From CAZAZQ01 sp964489705 (GTDB lineage Bacteria > Zixibacteria > MSB-5A5 > GN15 > FEB-12), in NCBI GenBank assembly GCA_964489705.1, contig CAZAZQ010000015.1:1-64000 (forward strand): DNA of 64,000 nucleotides, read 5' to 3'. Position 1 is the stretch's first letter, and every line of letters starts with the position of its first letter. Shown in pieces: positions 18,120-26,759 of the stretch. The notes under the pieces were generated by a model, which was given only the letters and a program-made list of their open reading frames with translations, was not told the DNA's origin and did not search any database. The position numbers and the translations under genes were made by a program.

Positions 18120-18491
18120 ATGGCACAAACAATTTTAGTCGTAGATGATTCTCCGACCGTCGTGAAGTTCGTTTCCTTCTCTTTGAAGAACGGGGGGTAC
18201 AACGTCGTAACCGCCTGTGACGGGATGGATGCGATAGAAAAAATATCGAATATGTCGGAGAATGTGGACTTGGTAATTACCGATCTCAACATGCCCAACC
18301 TCGATGGCTACGGATTGATTGACACCTTGCGACAGAACGAAAAACATCAACACACCCCTATCATTATCCTTTCTTCGGAATCCGAAGAAGAAGATAGAGA
18401 GCGCGGGTTGGAGGTTGGGGCGAACTCGTATCTGGTAAAGCCGTTTAAGTCTTCGCTGTTGCTGAGTGAAGTGGCAAAGTATTTGAAGTGA
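18120..18491 (+). CDS. cheY: CheY-like response regulator
   Basis: A 123-residue receiver: LVVDDSPTVVKF (acidic pair), VITDLNMPNLDGYG (phospho-acceptor), IILSSESEEED (Ser) and YLVKPFKS (Lys). It lies between cheR and a second cheY, 28 bases after cheR. Which of the two is the motor-binding form cannot be told. Confidence 0.88.
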   Translation: MAQTILVVDDSPTVVKFVSFSLKNGGYNVVTACDGMDAIEKISNMSENVDLVITDLNMPNLDGYGLIDTLRQNEKHQHTPIIILSSESEEEDRERGLEVGANSYLVKPFKSSLLLSEVAKYLK

Positions 18492-18516
18492 GTTGAGGAA
18501 ATTTTTGGGAGGCAGT

Positions 18517-18891
18517 ATGTCGAATCTTAAGATACTCGCCGTCGATGATAGCCCGACCATGCGGCGGATCATCATCAACACCTTGAAACGGGCAGGGTAT
18601 GAGAACGTCGTCGAAGCGAGTGACGGCAAGGACGCCATGGCAAAGTTGAAGGTCGAAGACATCAACTTTGTCATCACCGATTGGAACATGCCGGAAATGG
18701 ACGGATTGACGTTCGTCACGACCATTCGGGCGATGGACGAATACAAGAACCTGCCGATTTTGATGGTAACCACCCGTTCCGTCAAGGATGATATTGTGGA
18801 GGCATTGAAAGCGGGGGTGAACAATTACATCGTCAAGCCGTTTACCCCTGACACCCTCAAGCAAAAGATAGAACAGGTGCTGGCGGGATAG
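18517..18891 (+). CDS. cheY: chemotaxis response regulator CheY
   Basis: A 124-residue receiver closest to classical CheY: AVDDSPTMRRIIINTLKRAG, DWNMPEMDGL with the phospho-acceptor in VITDWNMP, MVTTRSVKDD (Thr) and YIVKPFTP (Lys). The ATG at 18517 is chosen for the GGGAGG just upstream; an in-frame TTG at 18493 is weaker. cheZ follows 34 bases later, which fits this CheY being CheZ's substrate. Confidence 0.92.
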   Translation: MSNLKILAVDDSPTMRRIIINTLKRAGYENVVEASDGKDAMAKLKVEDINFVITDWNMPEMDGLTFVTTIRAMDEYKNLPILMVTTRSVKDDIVEALKAGVNNYIVKPFTPDTLKQKIEQVLAG

Positions 18892-18925
18892 CAGGCGGAG
18901 CACAACATAGGAAAGGAGCCGTGGA

Positions 18926-19522
18926 ATGTCCAAGTCTGAGGAAGTCCGGATACAACTGGAGAAGGAAATCGTCGAGCTTACCCAGGCGATTAACGAGATT
19001 GTATGTAAGTTCAAAAAAATGCGCCATCCGCTAGCCGAGTCCCGCAAGCAAGTACCGAAGGCAACCGAGCAACTCGATAAAATCACCCAGCAAACCGAAG
19101 CCGCCACTCACCGAATGCTTGATGTCGTGGAACAGATTACCCAGCGGGAGGAGGAGGTTGTCAAGGGATTGACTGAAATCTCCGCCTGGGCTGAGAAGGG
19201 ACGGGTTGCCGATATCCAAACGTTGTCCCAAACCTTGAAAGAGCATGCCGAAGCGACCATTGCGGATACCTACACCATTTTGGATGCGTTGCAGTTTCAA
19301 GATATTACCTCCCAACAGATGAACCATGCCGCTTCACTCTTGGAAGAGATAGAAGAGAAATTGCACCAGATTGTGACGGTGTTGCACGGCAAGGAAGTCC
19401 CGCCGACGGGAGGGAAGAAAGCCAAAAAAGAGCGGGCGTATGATCCCCACGCCGACCTGTTCGAGAAAAAGACGAATCAGGCGGAGGTGGATAGCCTTAT
19501 CGCCAACAAAGCTCAAATGTGA
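18926..19522 (+). CDS. cheZ: CheY-P phosphatase CheZ
   Basis: A 198-residue, mostly helical protein. The catalytic phosphatase motif DxxxQ is seen in LQFQDITSQQMNHAA (Asp126 and Gln130). The long N-terminal helices form the four-helix bundle. The C-terminus (EKKTNQAEVDSLIANKAQM) ends in a short predicted helix like the CheY-binding peptide of known CheZ. It dephosphorylates CheY-P. CheZ is classically a proteobacterial protein, so its presence here is notable. Confidence 0.85.
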   Translation: MSKSEEVRIQLEKEIVELTQAINEIVCKFKKMRHPLAESRKQVPKATEQLDKITQQTEAATHRMLDVVEQITQREEEVVKGLTEISAWAEKGRVADIQTLSQTLKEHAEATIADTYTILDALQFQDITSQQMNHAASLLEEIEEKLHQIVTVLHGKEVPPTGGKKAKKERAYDPHADLFEKKTNQAEVDSLIANKAQM

Positions 19523-19534
19523 TGGAAAGAAGCG

Positions 19535-21406
19535 ATGTCTGAAGATACCGGGATTCAGCAAGATGAGATGCGGGAAATCATCGAGGATTTCCTGGTCGAA
19601 GCGGAAGAACTCATCAATTCATTGGACAATAATTTCGTCAAGCTCGAATCGTCGCCGAATGATTTGGATCTCTTGAACGAAATTTTCCGTGCCATCCACA
19701 CGATTAAAGGAACGTCGAGTTTTCTCGGTTTCGAGCAGGTGACGACGCTGTCCCACCGCATGGAGGATATCCTCAACAAGCTTCGGAAATCCGAGATGGT
19801 CGTGACGCCCGATGTGATGGATCTGCTTTTGGAATCGCTGGATATTTTGAAAGGCTTGCTGGAAAATGTTCATGCCGGTTCTTCGGAAGAGGTAGACCTC
19901 GACGATATCCTCGCCCGTTTGACGGCAGCGTTGACCAGTCAAGACGGAGAAGCCTCGGCTGCTTCTTCCGACTCTTCTGAAAGCGCTCCCGTCTCTTCAC
20001 CTTCCGTGGCTGAAACTTCCCCGGAGAAGGCTACGGTAGAAGAGTTCTCGTCCCCATCGGCGGAAGGAAAAGAGCCTCAGCCGCAAGAAGCGGCTTCCTC
20101 GTCCCCTGCTCCAGAAACGTCGCAGCCTTCGCCAGCAGAAACAACCGCTGCTGCTCCCCAAGCAAAAACAGCACCCAAGGAGAAACCGACGCCCAAAGAG
20201 AAGAAGCATGTCGTCGAACAGACGATTCGCGTCGATGTAGAACGGCTTGATACCTTGATGAATATGATGGGCGAGCTGGTGCTGGGTCGCAACAGCCTGG
20301 TGCAAAGTGTCAACAAGCTGAATACGGAGCACGAAAGCGATTACAACTTGGAGCAGTTGAACAAGGCGACTACGGCAGTCAACTTCATCACCACCGAGTT
20401 GCAAATGGCGGTGATGAAAATGCGCATGCAGCCCATCAGCAAGGTGTTCAACCGCTTTCCTCGCCTGGTGCGGGATCTGGCGCGCGAGACGAAAAAACAA
20501 ATCGAATTGAAGCTGGCGGGAGAAACGACCGAGCTCGATAAGTCCGTCATCGAGGAGATCGGCGACCCGCTGGTGCATATCATCCGCAACGCGTGTGACC
20601 ATGGGCTGGAATCTCCGGAAGAGCGAATCGCCAAAGGAAAGCCGCCCACCGGTACGGTGAAGTTGACCGCCAGCCAGGAGGGCTCAAATATCGTCATAAA
20701 AATCGAAGACGACGGACGGGGCTTCGACGTCGAAGCGATCCGTGCCAAGGCGGTCGAGCGCGGCTTGGCGACCCAGCAGGATGTCGACAAGATGACCGAC
20801 CCGGAAGTTTTTCGGTTTGTCTTCGAGCCGGGATTCTCGACGGCGAAGGTGATAACTGACGTCTCCGGGCGCGGAGTGGGGATGGACGTCGTTCGCTCCA
20901 ACATTGAAAAGCTCAACGGCTTGATCGAGCTGGCGTCGGAGAAAGATGTCGGCACCACGATTACAATTAAATTGCCGCTCACCCTGGCGATTGTTCAGGG
21001 ATTGTTGGTGGAATCGGACGGCGAAATCTTCATTCTTCCGCTCGCCTCGGTATTGGAGACGGTCAAAACCGAGCAGTCGGAGATTTACTTTGTTAATCAA
21101 CGTCCCATTCTCAAACTTCGTGACAGTATCATTCCTATCGTAAACTTAGTCGAAGTTCTCCATGCCCGACCGTCCAGCTTCGAGCTGACGGAAAAACCGT
21201 ACATTGTTGTCGTCGGCTTGGCGGACAAGAAGTTGGGGTTGATAGTCGATAGGTTCCTCGGGCAGGAGGAAGTCGTTATCAAATCACTCGGAAGTTACTT
21301 GGGAACGACCGAGGGAATAGCGGGGGCAACTATCCTCGGCGATGGGCGGATTCGTCTTATTGTCGATCTTATCGGTCTTTTCAACATTGCCAAGCGGCTG
21401 ACCTAA
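19535..21406 (+). CDS. cheA: chemotaxis histidine kinase CheA, lacking a clear P2 domain
   Basis: A 623-residue kinase. P1 (1-120) carries the phosphorylated histidine His55 in AIHTIKGTSSFLGF. Residues about 130-225 are a Ser/Ala/Pro/Glu/Lys-rich linker where a folded CheY-binding P2 domain would normally be. P3 dimerisation follows (VDVERLDTLMNMMGELVLGR), then P4 ATPase (HIIRNACDHGLESPEE; DDGRGFD; GRGVGMDVVRS) and the CheW-like P5 domain at the C-terminus. It would phosphorylate the CheY, CheB and perhaps the other receivers in this operon. Confidence 0.95.
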   Translation: MSEDTGIQQDEMREIIEDFLVEAEELINSLDNNFVKLESSPNDLDLLNEIFRAIHTIKGTSSFLGFEQVTTLSHRMEDILNKLRKSEMVVTPDVMDLLLESLDILKGLLENVHAGSSEEVDLDDILARLTAALTSQDGEASAASSDSSESAPVSSPSVAETSPEKATVEEFSSPSAEGKEPQPQEAASSSPAPETSQPSPAETTAAAPQAKTAPKEKPTPKEKKHVVEQTIRVDVERLDTLMNMMGELVLGRNSLVQSVNKLNTEHESDYNLEQLNKATTAVNFITTELQMAVMKMRMQPISKVFNRFPRLVRDLARETKKQIELKLAGETTELDKSVIEEIGDPLVHIIRNACDHGLESPEERIAKGKPPTGTVKLTASQEGSNIVIKIEDDGRGFDVEAIRAKAVERGLATQQDVDKMTDPEVFRFVFEPGFSTAKVITDVSGRGVGMDVVRSNIEKLNGLIELASEKDVGTTITIKLPLTLAIVQGLLVESDGEIFILPLASVLETVKTEQSEIYFVNQRPILKLRDSIIPIVNLVEVLHARPSSFELTEKPYIVVVGLADKKLGLIVDRFLGQEEVVIKSLGSYLGTTEGIAGATILGDGRIRLIVDLIGLFNIAKRLT

Positions 21407-21418
21407 GGGGAAGCGTCA

Positions 21419-22543
21419 ATGGCTCTTATGTCCGAACAACAGATACGCATTCTTGTGGTGGACGACTCGGCGTTCATGCGCAAAGCATTGAGCATGATGC
21501 TCGAATCCGATCCGAGCATCAAGGTCGTCGGCACCGCCCGCGACGGAGCCGAAGGAGTCGAGAAAGTCAAGCTCCTCAAGCCGGACTTGGTCACCATGGA
21601 CATCGAAATGCCGCGCATGGACGGCTTAGCCGCCTTGCGGGAGATTATGACCACCAACCCGGTGCCGGTCATGATGGTTTCCTCTTTGACGACGGAAGGG
21701 GCGGATGCCACCATGAAGGCGCTGGAAATGGGCGCGGTGGATTTCATCCCCAAGCAGTTGTCATACGTAAGCCTCGATATCGTCAAAATCAAAGAAGAAC
21801 TGCTGGCGAAAATAAAGGATATTGTTCGGCGCAAGAATATCCTGATGGCGCGGTATAAAGTTCGCGCTCTCGGTTCTCCAAAACAAGCTGCGACGACACC
21901 GACAGCTTCCCGTCCCACCACACCCTCAACGCGGGTGCCGACTGCCGGAGGCAAAACCGCCGCCAAAAAACATCATGTCATCAACATTATCAGTATAGGT
22001 TCTTCGACAGGAGGACCGCTGGCGCTTCAGACGGTTATTGCCAACCTGCCGCGGAACTTGCCGGTGCCGATTCTCATCGCTCAGCACATGCCGCCGATGT
22101 TCACCAAGTCGCTTGCCGAGCGGTTGGACGCCCTCGCCCAGTTGAAGGTGAAGGAAGCCGAAGACGGGGAGTGGACTCAACCCGGAAGCGTCTATATTGC
22201 TCCCGGCGGCAAGCACTTGACGGTACGGAAGGTGGGCTCTCGTAGTCAACTGATGGTGTCGCCGGAGCCGAAAGATACGTTGTATCATCCCTGCGTCGAT
22301 ATCCTGATGCTTTCTGTCGCCGAGGCGTTCGGCGGCTTTGCCATGGGGGTTATTCTGACCGGCATGGGAGATAACGGCGTCGTGGGATTAAAAAAGCTTA
22401 AAGAAAAGGGCGGCGTGGTTATCGCCCAAGATGAAGCATCCAGCGTCGTCTATGGGATGCCTCGTGCGGTGGTGGAAGCAAAGCTGCCGGATGCGGTAGC
22501 GTCTCTTGAGGACATTCCCGCCGAAATTGCCAGCTACTTTTAA
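21419..22543 (+). CDS. cheB: chemotaxis protein-glutamate methylesterase CheB
   Basis: A 374-residue receiver plus methylesterase. The receiver has VVDDSAFMRKAL and DIEMPRMDGL with phospho-acceptor Asp61. A Thr/Pro-rich linker follows at about 160-180. The esterase domain has the catalytic Ser in SIGSSTGGPLALQ, the His in IAQHMPP and the Asp in GMGDNGVVGL. It reverses CheR methylation. It is the last gene of the signalling run that began at 12031; the sequence AAGGGG precedes the ATG. Confidence 0.95.
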   Translation: MALMSEQQIRILVVDDSAFMRKALSMMLESDPSIKVVGTARDGAEGVEKVKLLKPDLVTMDIEMPRMDGLAALREIMTTNPVPVMMVSSLTTEGADATMKALEMGAVDFIPKQLSYVSLDIVKIKEELLAKIKDIVRRKNILMARYKVRALGSPKQAATTPTASRPTTPSTRVPTAGGKTAAKKHHVINIISIGSSTGGPLALQTVIANLPRNLPVPILIAQHMPPMFTKSLAERLDALAQLKVKEAEDGEWTQPGSVYIAPGGKHLTVRKVGSRSQLMVSPEPKDTLYHPCVDILMLSVAEAFGGFAMGVILTGMGDNGVVGLKKLKEKGGVVIAQDEASSVVYGMPRAVVEAKLPDAVASLEDIPAEIASYF

Positions 22544-22617
22544 GTTTTTTCGTTACTTCCTGCTTTCCTTGCTATCTTCTTTCCCTTGTATATATTTATA
22601 TTGTAGGTCTCTAAAAT

Positions 22618-22647
22618 CGACAAAAAGTTGTCGGAATGTGATATACT
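22618..22647 (+). promoter_or_regulatory. inverted repeat beside a -10-like box, upstream of the VOC gene
   Basis: CGACAA and TTGTCG (22618-22623 and 22628-22633) form a 6-bp inverted repeat with a 4-base centre. TATACT follows at 22642-22647. A weak -35 (TCGACA) overlaps the repeat, so a regulator binding it could block transcription. Seen by eye only. Confidence 0.35.
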
Positions 22648-22714
22648 TTTTGTTTCATCGTCCGTATAAAAAAACAGGTCACAGTGAAACTCTACATTGG
22701 GAAAGGAAAGAAGA

Positions 22715-23104
22715 ATGTCAAACGGGAAGCCCGCTCATGGGATGTTTTGTTGGAATGAATTGCTTACCCGGGATGTGGAAAGCGCCACCGCATTTTATAC
22801 GAAGCTTCTGGGTTGGAACGCCGCAGACAGCGGTATACCGGGAATGAAGTATACCGTTCTTCGGGTGGATGACAAGGATGCCGGGGGATTGATGGCGATG
22901 CCGCCGGAGGTCCCCGCGGAAGTGCCGTCTCATTGGCTCTCGTACATTGCAGTCGATGATGTCGATGCCATGGCAAAGAAGACCGAGGAACTGGGAGGAA
23001 AAGTGATTACTCCCCCGCGGGATATTCCTAACATTGGAAGGCATTGTCTTATTCAAGATCCCACCGGGGCGGTGGTGGCGTTGATTACATTTACTACTCA
23101 TTGA
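22715..23104 (+). CDS. VOC (glyoxalase/bleomycin-resistance superfamily) protein
   Basis: A 129-residue single vicinal-oxygen-chelate domain. It begins FCWNELLTRDVESATAFYTKLLGW, a pattern of the family of small VOC proteins annotated as glyoxalase-like (also seen in AraC-associated and formaldehyde-related members). The second half has YIAVDDVDAMAKKTEELGGK and ends LIQDPTGAVVALI. The ATG at 22715 is preferred over 22697 because the purine-rich GAAAGGAAAG lies before it. The substrate is unknown; the family includes lactoylglutathione lyases and antibiotic-binding proteins. Confidence 0.85.
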   Translation: MSNGKPAHGMFCWNELLTRDVESATAFYTKLLGWNAADSGIPGMKYTVLRVDDKDAGGLMAMPPEVPAEVPSHWLSYIAVDDVDAMAKKTEELGGKVITPPRDIPNIGRHCLIQDPTGAVVALITFTTH

Positions 23105-23202
23105 GGGTTGAAAGAGCATAGCTGGACGGTTTCTTGCGGAACAAATCGTCGGCAAAATATGTCTATCTTATTGTATGGAAACTGCCGACAAAGGAACGAG
23201 AC

Positions 23203-24129
23203 GTGAAAAGAATTGTTTTACTTGCCATAGGGTGGGTGTTACTTGTCGCGGTAAGCGGATGGTCTCAGGAGAAGAAAATGGCATACCATGAGTTGAGCCC
23301 GGAAGAAGAACGGGTTATTATCCATAAAGGAACCGAGCCCCCTTTCAGTGGGGAATACTATTTGCATAGTGAGAAGGGTACCTATGTATGCAAACGATGT
23401 GGGACGCCGTTGTTTCGCTCTGACGACAAATTCGATGCCGGGTGCGGCTGGCCTAGTTTTGACGATGCGTTGCCCGGGGCTGTCAAACAAGTGCCGGATG
23501 CCGATGGCAGGCGGATGGAAATTGTCTGTGCCCGCTGTGGGGCACACTTGGGACATGTGTTCACAGGTGAAGGATTTACGGAGAAAAATGTCCGTCACTG
23601 CGTCAATTCCATTTCGTTGAATTTTATTCCTTCTGAAGAGAAAGTGAAAATGAAAAAAGCGTATTTTGCCGGAGGGTGTTTTTGGGGGGTGGAGTACTAT
23701 TTTCAGCAGGTTCCGGGAGTGCTCTCGACACAGGTGGGATATATGGGCGGAAAGGTCGAAAATCCGACATACCATCAAGTTTGTACGGGGAAAACGGGGC
23801 ATGTGGAAACCGTCGAGGTTACTTTCGACCCGGCTCAGGTTACCTATGAGGAACTGGCAAAGCTGTTTTTTGAAATTCACGACCCGACCCAAGAGGATCG
23901 ACAAGGTCCCGACATCGGCGAGCAGTACCGTTCCGTTGTTTTTTGTGTAGACGACGAGCAACGCGAAACCGCCGAACGGCTGATTCATATCCTCAAGGAA
24001 AAGGGGTACGACGTGGTGACGAAGGTTGAACCTGCTCAGACCTTTTGGGAAGCGGAAGACTATCATCAAGAGTATTACAGAAAAAATCACGGACAGCCGT
24101 ATTGCCATTTCCGACAGAAGAAGTTTTAA
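23203..24129 (+). CDS. msrBA: exported bifunctional methionine sulfoxide reductase MsrB-MsrA
   Basis: Repairs both epimers of methionine sulfoxide. Residues 1-22 form a signal peptide (MKRIVLLAIGWVLLVAVSGW). Residues 26-145 are MsrB, with zinc cysteines 63, 66, 109 and 112 and catalytic Cys133 in RHCVNS. Residues 150-308 are MsrA, with catalytic Cys159 in AGGCFWGVE. The domain order (B then A) is the reverse of the best-known MsrAB fusions. The GTG at 23203 is chosen because AAGGA lies seven bases before it and it yields a proper signal peptide. It protects envelope proteins from oxidation. Confidence 0.9.
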   Translation: MKRIVLLAIGWVLLVAVSGWSQEKKMAYHELSPEEERVIIHKGTEPPFSGEYYLHSEKGTYVCKRCGTPLFRSDDKFDAGCGWPSFDDALPGAVKQVPDADGRRMEIVCARCGAHLGHVFTGEGFTEKNVRHCVNSISLNFIPSEEKVKMKKAYFAGGCFWGVEYYFQQVPGVLSTQVGYMGGKVENPTYHQVCTGKTGHVETVEVTFDPAQVTYEELAKLFFEIHDPTQEDRQGPDIGEQYRSVVFCVDDEQRETAERLIHILKEKGYDVVTKVEPAQTFWEAEDYHQEYYRKNHGQPYCHFRQKKF

Positions 24130-24325
24130 GAAACCCGTCAAGGTGTAAATGCCACGACATTTTCCTTACTTTATTCTGTCCCTTATCGTGTCGTTAAGAT
24201 AAAGGGGAGGAATTTTTTATTTGCTCTTGAAAAGGGAACTCCGTAAACGTCTTTATGTTGCATAGCGAAAAGTGCAAAAACATATGGGGGCGCCGATAAT
24301 TTCCCCAGCTCGTTGAGGAGTAGCT

Positions 24326-25195
24326 ATGAAAAAGAGCACATTTAATGCCAGAGGCTTGACTTCCTTTTTTATGACGTTCGGTTTCTTGGTCATGTCCGTT
24401 ACCGGTATCATTTTGTATTTTGAACCACAGGGGCGGGTCGCCTATTGGGTGACCTGGAGATTCCTTGGATTGACAAAAACGGATTGGGACAATATTCATA
24501 TTCTCTCCAGTCTTCTTTTCGTGGTGGCGGGTATTTTTCACCTCTATTTTAATTGGAAACCTCTCATGCACTACTTACGAGACAAAGTTGCCGGCGGTAT
24601 TAGATTGAAACGAGAGTTTGCCGTGAGTATTGCCGGGTTGCTCATTGTTGTGGTGAGTGCGCTCTATCATGTTCCGCCGGTGGGGTATTTGCTTGACTTT
24701 AACGAATATCTCAAAGGGCTGTGGGTGTTTTCGCCCGAATATGAACCCCCCTTCGGTCATGCGGAGTTACTTTCGTTGAAAGTGTTTACCAAAAAGATGG
24801 ATATTGACCTGACGAAAGCAAAGGCGGAGCTGAATAAGAACGGCATTAAAATAGTGAGCGATACCCTTTCCCTTGAAGAAATCGCCAGAGCCAACAATGT
24901 TTCACCGAAGGACTTGTATATGATAATAAAAAAGTACGAGTCTGTCCCAAATGGAGAATTTCCTCGGAGCTATACGCCGGAGGAGGTCGAGTTGGAGTTT
25001 GCCGGTTCCAACTTGGGAAGCAAGACGCTGAAAGTAATGTGCGCTAAAACCGGCGTGGATATGGAAACGGCACAAAAGCGATTGGCGGTGAAGGGATATG
25101 AAATGAGTGAAGATGATACTTTCAAAAAAGTTGCCGATAGGTATGGGGTTACGCCGATGGATATCTTGAAGACGGTGTTGGTTGCTGAGAAGTAA
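24326..25195 (+). CDS. DUF4405-like membrane protein with duplicated C-terminal domain
   Basis: A 289-residue protein. Three or four membrane helices occupy residues 12-120, with histidines at 58, 72 and 82 (NIHILSS, FHLYFNW, MHYLRDK) and 115, as in DUF4405/cytochrome b561-like proteins where such residues bind heme. Residues 143-207 and 225-286 look like two copies of one soluble helical unit (SLEEIARANNVSPKDLY against TFKKVADRYGVTPMDIL). GAGGAG precedes the ATG. It stands just before the triplicated module and could be functionally tied to it, but a promoter between them suggests separate transcription. Heme binding is inference. Confidence 0.7.
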   Translation: MKKSTFNARGLTSFFMTFGFLVMSVTGIILYFEPQGRVAYWVTWRFLGLTKTDWDNIHILSSLLFVVAGIFHLYFNWKPLMHYLRDKVAGGIRLKREFAVSIAGLLIVVVSALYHVPPVGYLLDFNEYLKGLWVFSPEYEPPFGHAELLSLKVFTKKMDIDLTKAKAELNKNGIKIVSDTLSLEEIARANNVSPKDLYMIIKKYESVPNGEFPRSYTPEEVELEFAGSNLGSKTLKVMCAKTGVDMETAQKRLAVKGYEMSEDDTFKKVADRYGVTPMDILKTVLVAEK

Positions 25196-25319
25196 CCGCA
25201 CCGTTTTCTTCCTTTTTTCTCCACTATCCACTAAAGTATCGCATGATGCGAAAAAGGCATTTTCTTTTTTAGCCGTCCCATATCTATTAATGAGAGAAAA
25301 AAGCGGGAAGTTTTTTCGC

Positions 25320-25348
25320 TTGACTTGATTTGTCACGGGGCATACATT
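25320..25348 (+). promoter_or_regulatory. candidate promoter of the twelve-gene membrane operon
   Basis: TTGACT at 25320-25325, a 17-base spacer, and TACATT at 25343-25348, inside a 288-base gap. It would give a leader of about 130 bases before the first gene. An inverted repeat CGCAT-G-ATGCG lies upstream near 25241. Confidence 0.5.
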
Positions 25349-25483
25349 CACAAAAGTTATGTGAAGTTGGTTTTGAAGTACCAACGTGCCTATTTCTGAT
25401 AAACAGGTGAATTGCCTTGTGAGTGTTATACGGTTTTGCCTGTCCAGGCGGCGCTCATAGGGGAAACGTGAGGATAGTGCAAC

Positions 25484-26746
25484 TTGAAGTATTTCACGTA
25501 CACAACCAAACGACAGAGAGTTGGTTGGGGTTGTCTCTTGCTTATCGCTCTTTCCCTTTTTCCTTTTTCTTTCCTTCACGCCCAAGACGATACGACGAAA
25601 ACACAAGCGGTCGTCATTCCTCCGGACAGTATCCCTGAAGAATATTATCCTTTGCCGCCCACTAACGTCCGGGTAAAAGACGCCCCCAACGACGCCGGTG
25701 GAACAGTGATTATCAGTTGGGATTTGTCGCCGGATGATTCTCTCGGCGGGAAAGTGATGGAATATGTCGTCATGCGGAGCACCTCACCCGACGGTCCTTT
25801 TGAAGAGTTGGGCCGCACGGTACGTGGAAACAGCAATTTTACCGATAAGCAAGCCACGACGGGGGTGAAATTTTACTATAAAGTAGTTGCCCAGAATTTT
25901 GAAAAGAAGGACAGCGAGTATCTCTGGCGGGCTTCCAGCGAATCGGAGGTGGTCGGTCCGGTGACCTCCAAGCAGCAATGGTTCAACACCCAACGGCTGA
26001 ACATCCTGATCGGCATTCTTATCTTATGCGGTGCTATTATATACTTCATCTGGGCGGCGAAATCGGGGAAAGATTTTTACATTCGCAAAATCGCCGGTAT
26101 TGAAGAAGTGGAAAACGCCGTGGGGCGCGCCACGGAAATGGGCAGCACTATTTATTATATTCCCGGCATCAACGACATGGACGACGTCCAAACGTTAGCC
26201 AGTATGACTATTCTCGGGAAGGTTGCTGCCATTGCGGCGGAAAACGGCACCCGCATCGATGTGCCGGTTGCCCGCTCGATGGTTATGGTGACGGCGAAAG
26301 AGACGGTCAAAGAAGCCTACAGCCGGGTGGGACGGCCGGATTCGTTCCAAGAAGACCAGGTACGCTATCTCACTGACGACCAATTCGGTTATGCGGCTGC
26401 TATCGACGGCTTGTTCGTGCGGGAAAAACCGGCGACGATTTTCCTCATCGGGGCGTTCTTTGCCGAGTCGTTGATTATGGCGGAAACCGGGAACAGTATC
26501 GGCGCTATTCAAATCGCCGGAACGGCGATGCCGGCACAGTTGCCGTTCTTTATCGCCGCCTGCGACTACACCCTCATCGGGGAAGAGCTGTTCGCTGCTT
26601 CGGCGTATCTCTCTCGGGAGCCGAAATTGCTCGGTTCTTTGAAAGGGCAGGACGTAGGAAAGGCGGTTTTCTTGCTGGCGATTCTTATTGGAGTGGTGTT
26701 GGAGCTTTTTGGCGTGGAAGTCCACCGACTGTTTTCAGCGCAATGA
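25484..26746 (+). CDS. module copy 1, protein A: FN3-like and DUF6754-like membrane protein
   Basis: 420 residues. Residues 1-33 are a signal peptide (cut likely after FLHAQ). Residues 58-160 look like a fibronectin type III domain (TVIISWDLSPDDSLGGK; YYKVVAQN). A membrane helix lies at 172-191. A long soluble domain follows, starting at FYIRKIAGIEEVENAVGRAT and ending in CDYTLIGEELFAASAYL and LLGSLKGQDVGK; I believe it is DUF6754. A last membrane helix is near 398-414. The topology would put FN3 outside and DUF6754 inside. The start is TTG with AGGA nine bases upstream, since no ATG fits the signal peptide. Function unknown. Confidence 0.72.
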   Translation: MKYFTYTTKRQRVGWGCLLLIALSLFPFSFLHAQDDTTKTQAVVIPPDSIPEEYYPLPPTNVRVKDAPNDAGGTVIISWDLSPDDSLGGKVMEYVVMRSTSPDGPFEELGRTVRGNSNFTDKQATTGVKFYYKVVAQNFEKKDSEYLWRASSESEVVGPVTSKQQWFNTQRLNILIGILILCGAIIYFIWAAKSGKDFYIRKIAGIEEVENAVGRATEMGSTIYYIPGINDMDDVQTLASMTILGKVAAIAAENGTRIDVPVARSMVMVTAKETVKEAYSRVGRPDSFQEDQVRYLTDDQFGYAAAIDGLFVREKPATIFLIGAFFAESLIMAETGNSIGAIQIAGTAMPAQLPFFIAACDYTLIGEELFAASAYLSREPKLLGSLKGQDVGKAVFLLAILIGVVLELFGVEVHRLFSAQ

Positions 26747-26759
26747 GAAGGACTGAAGG

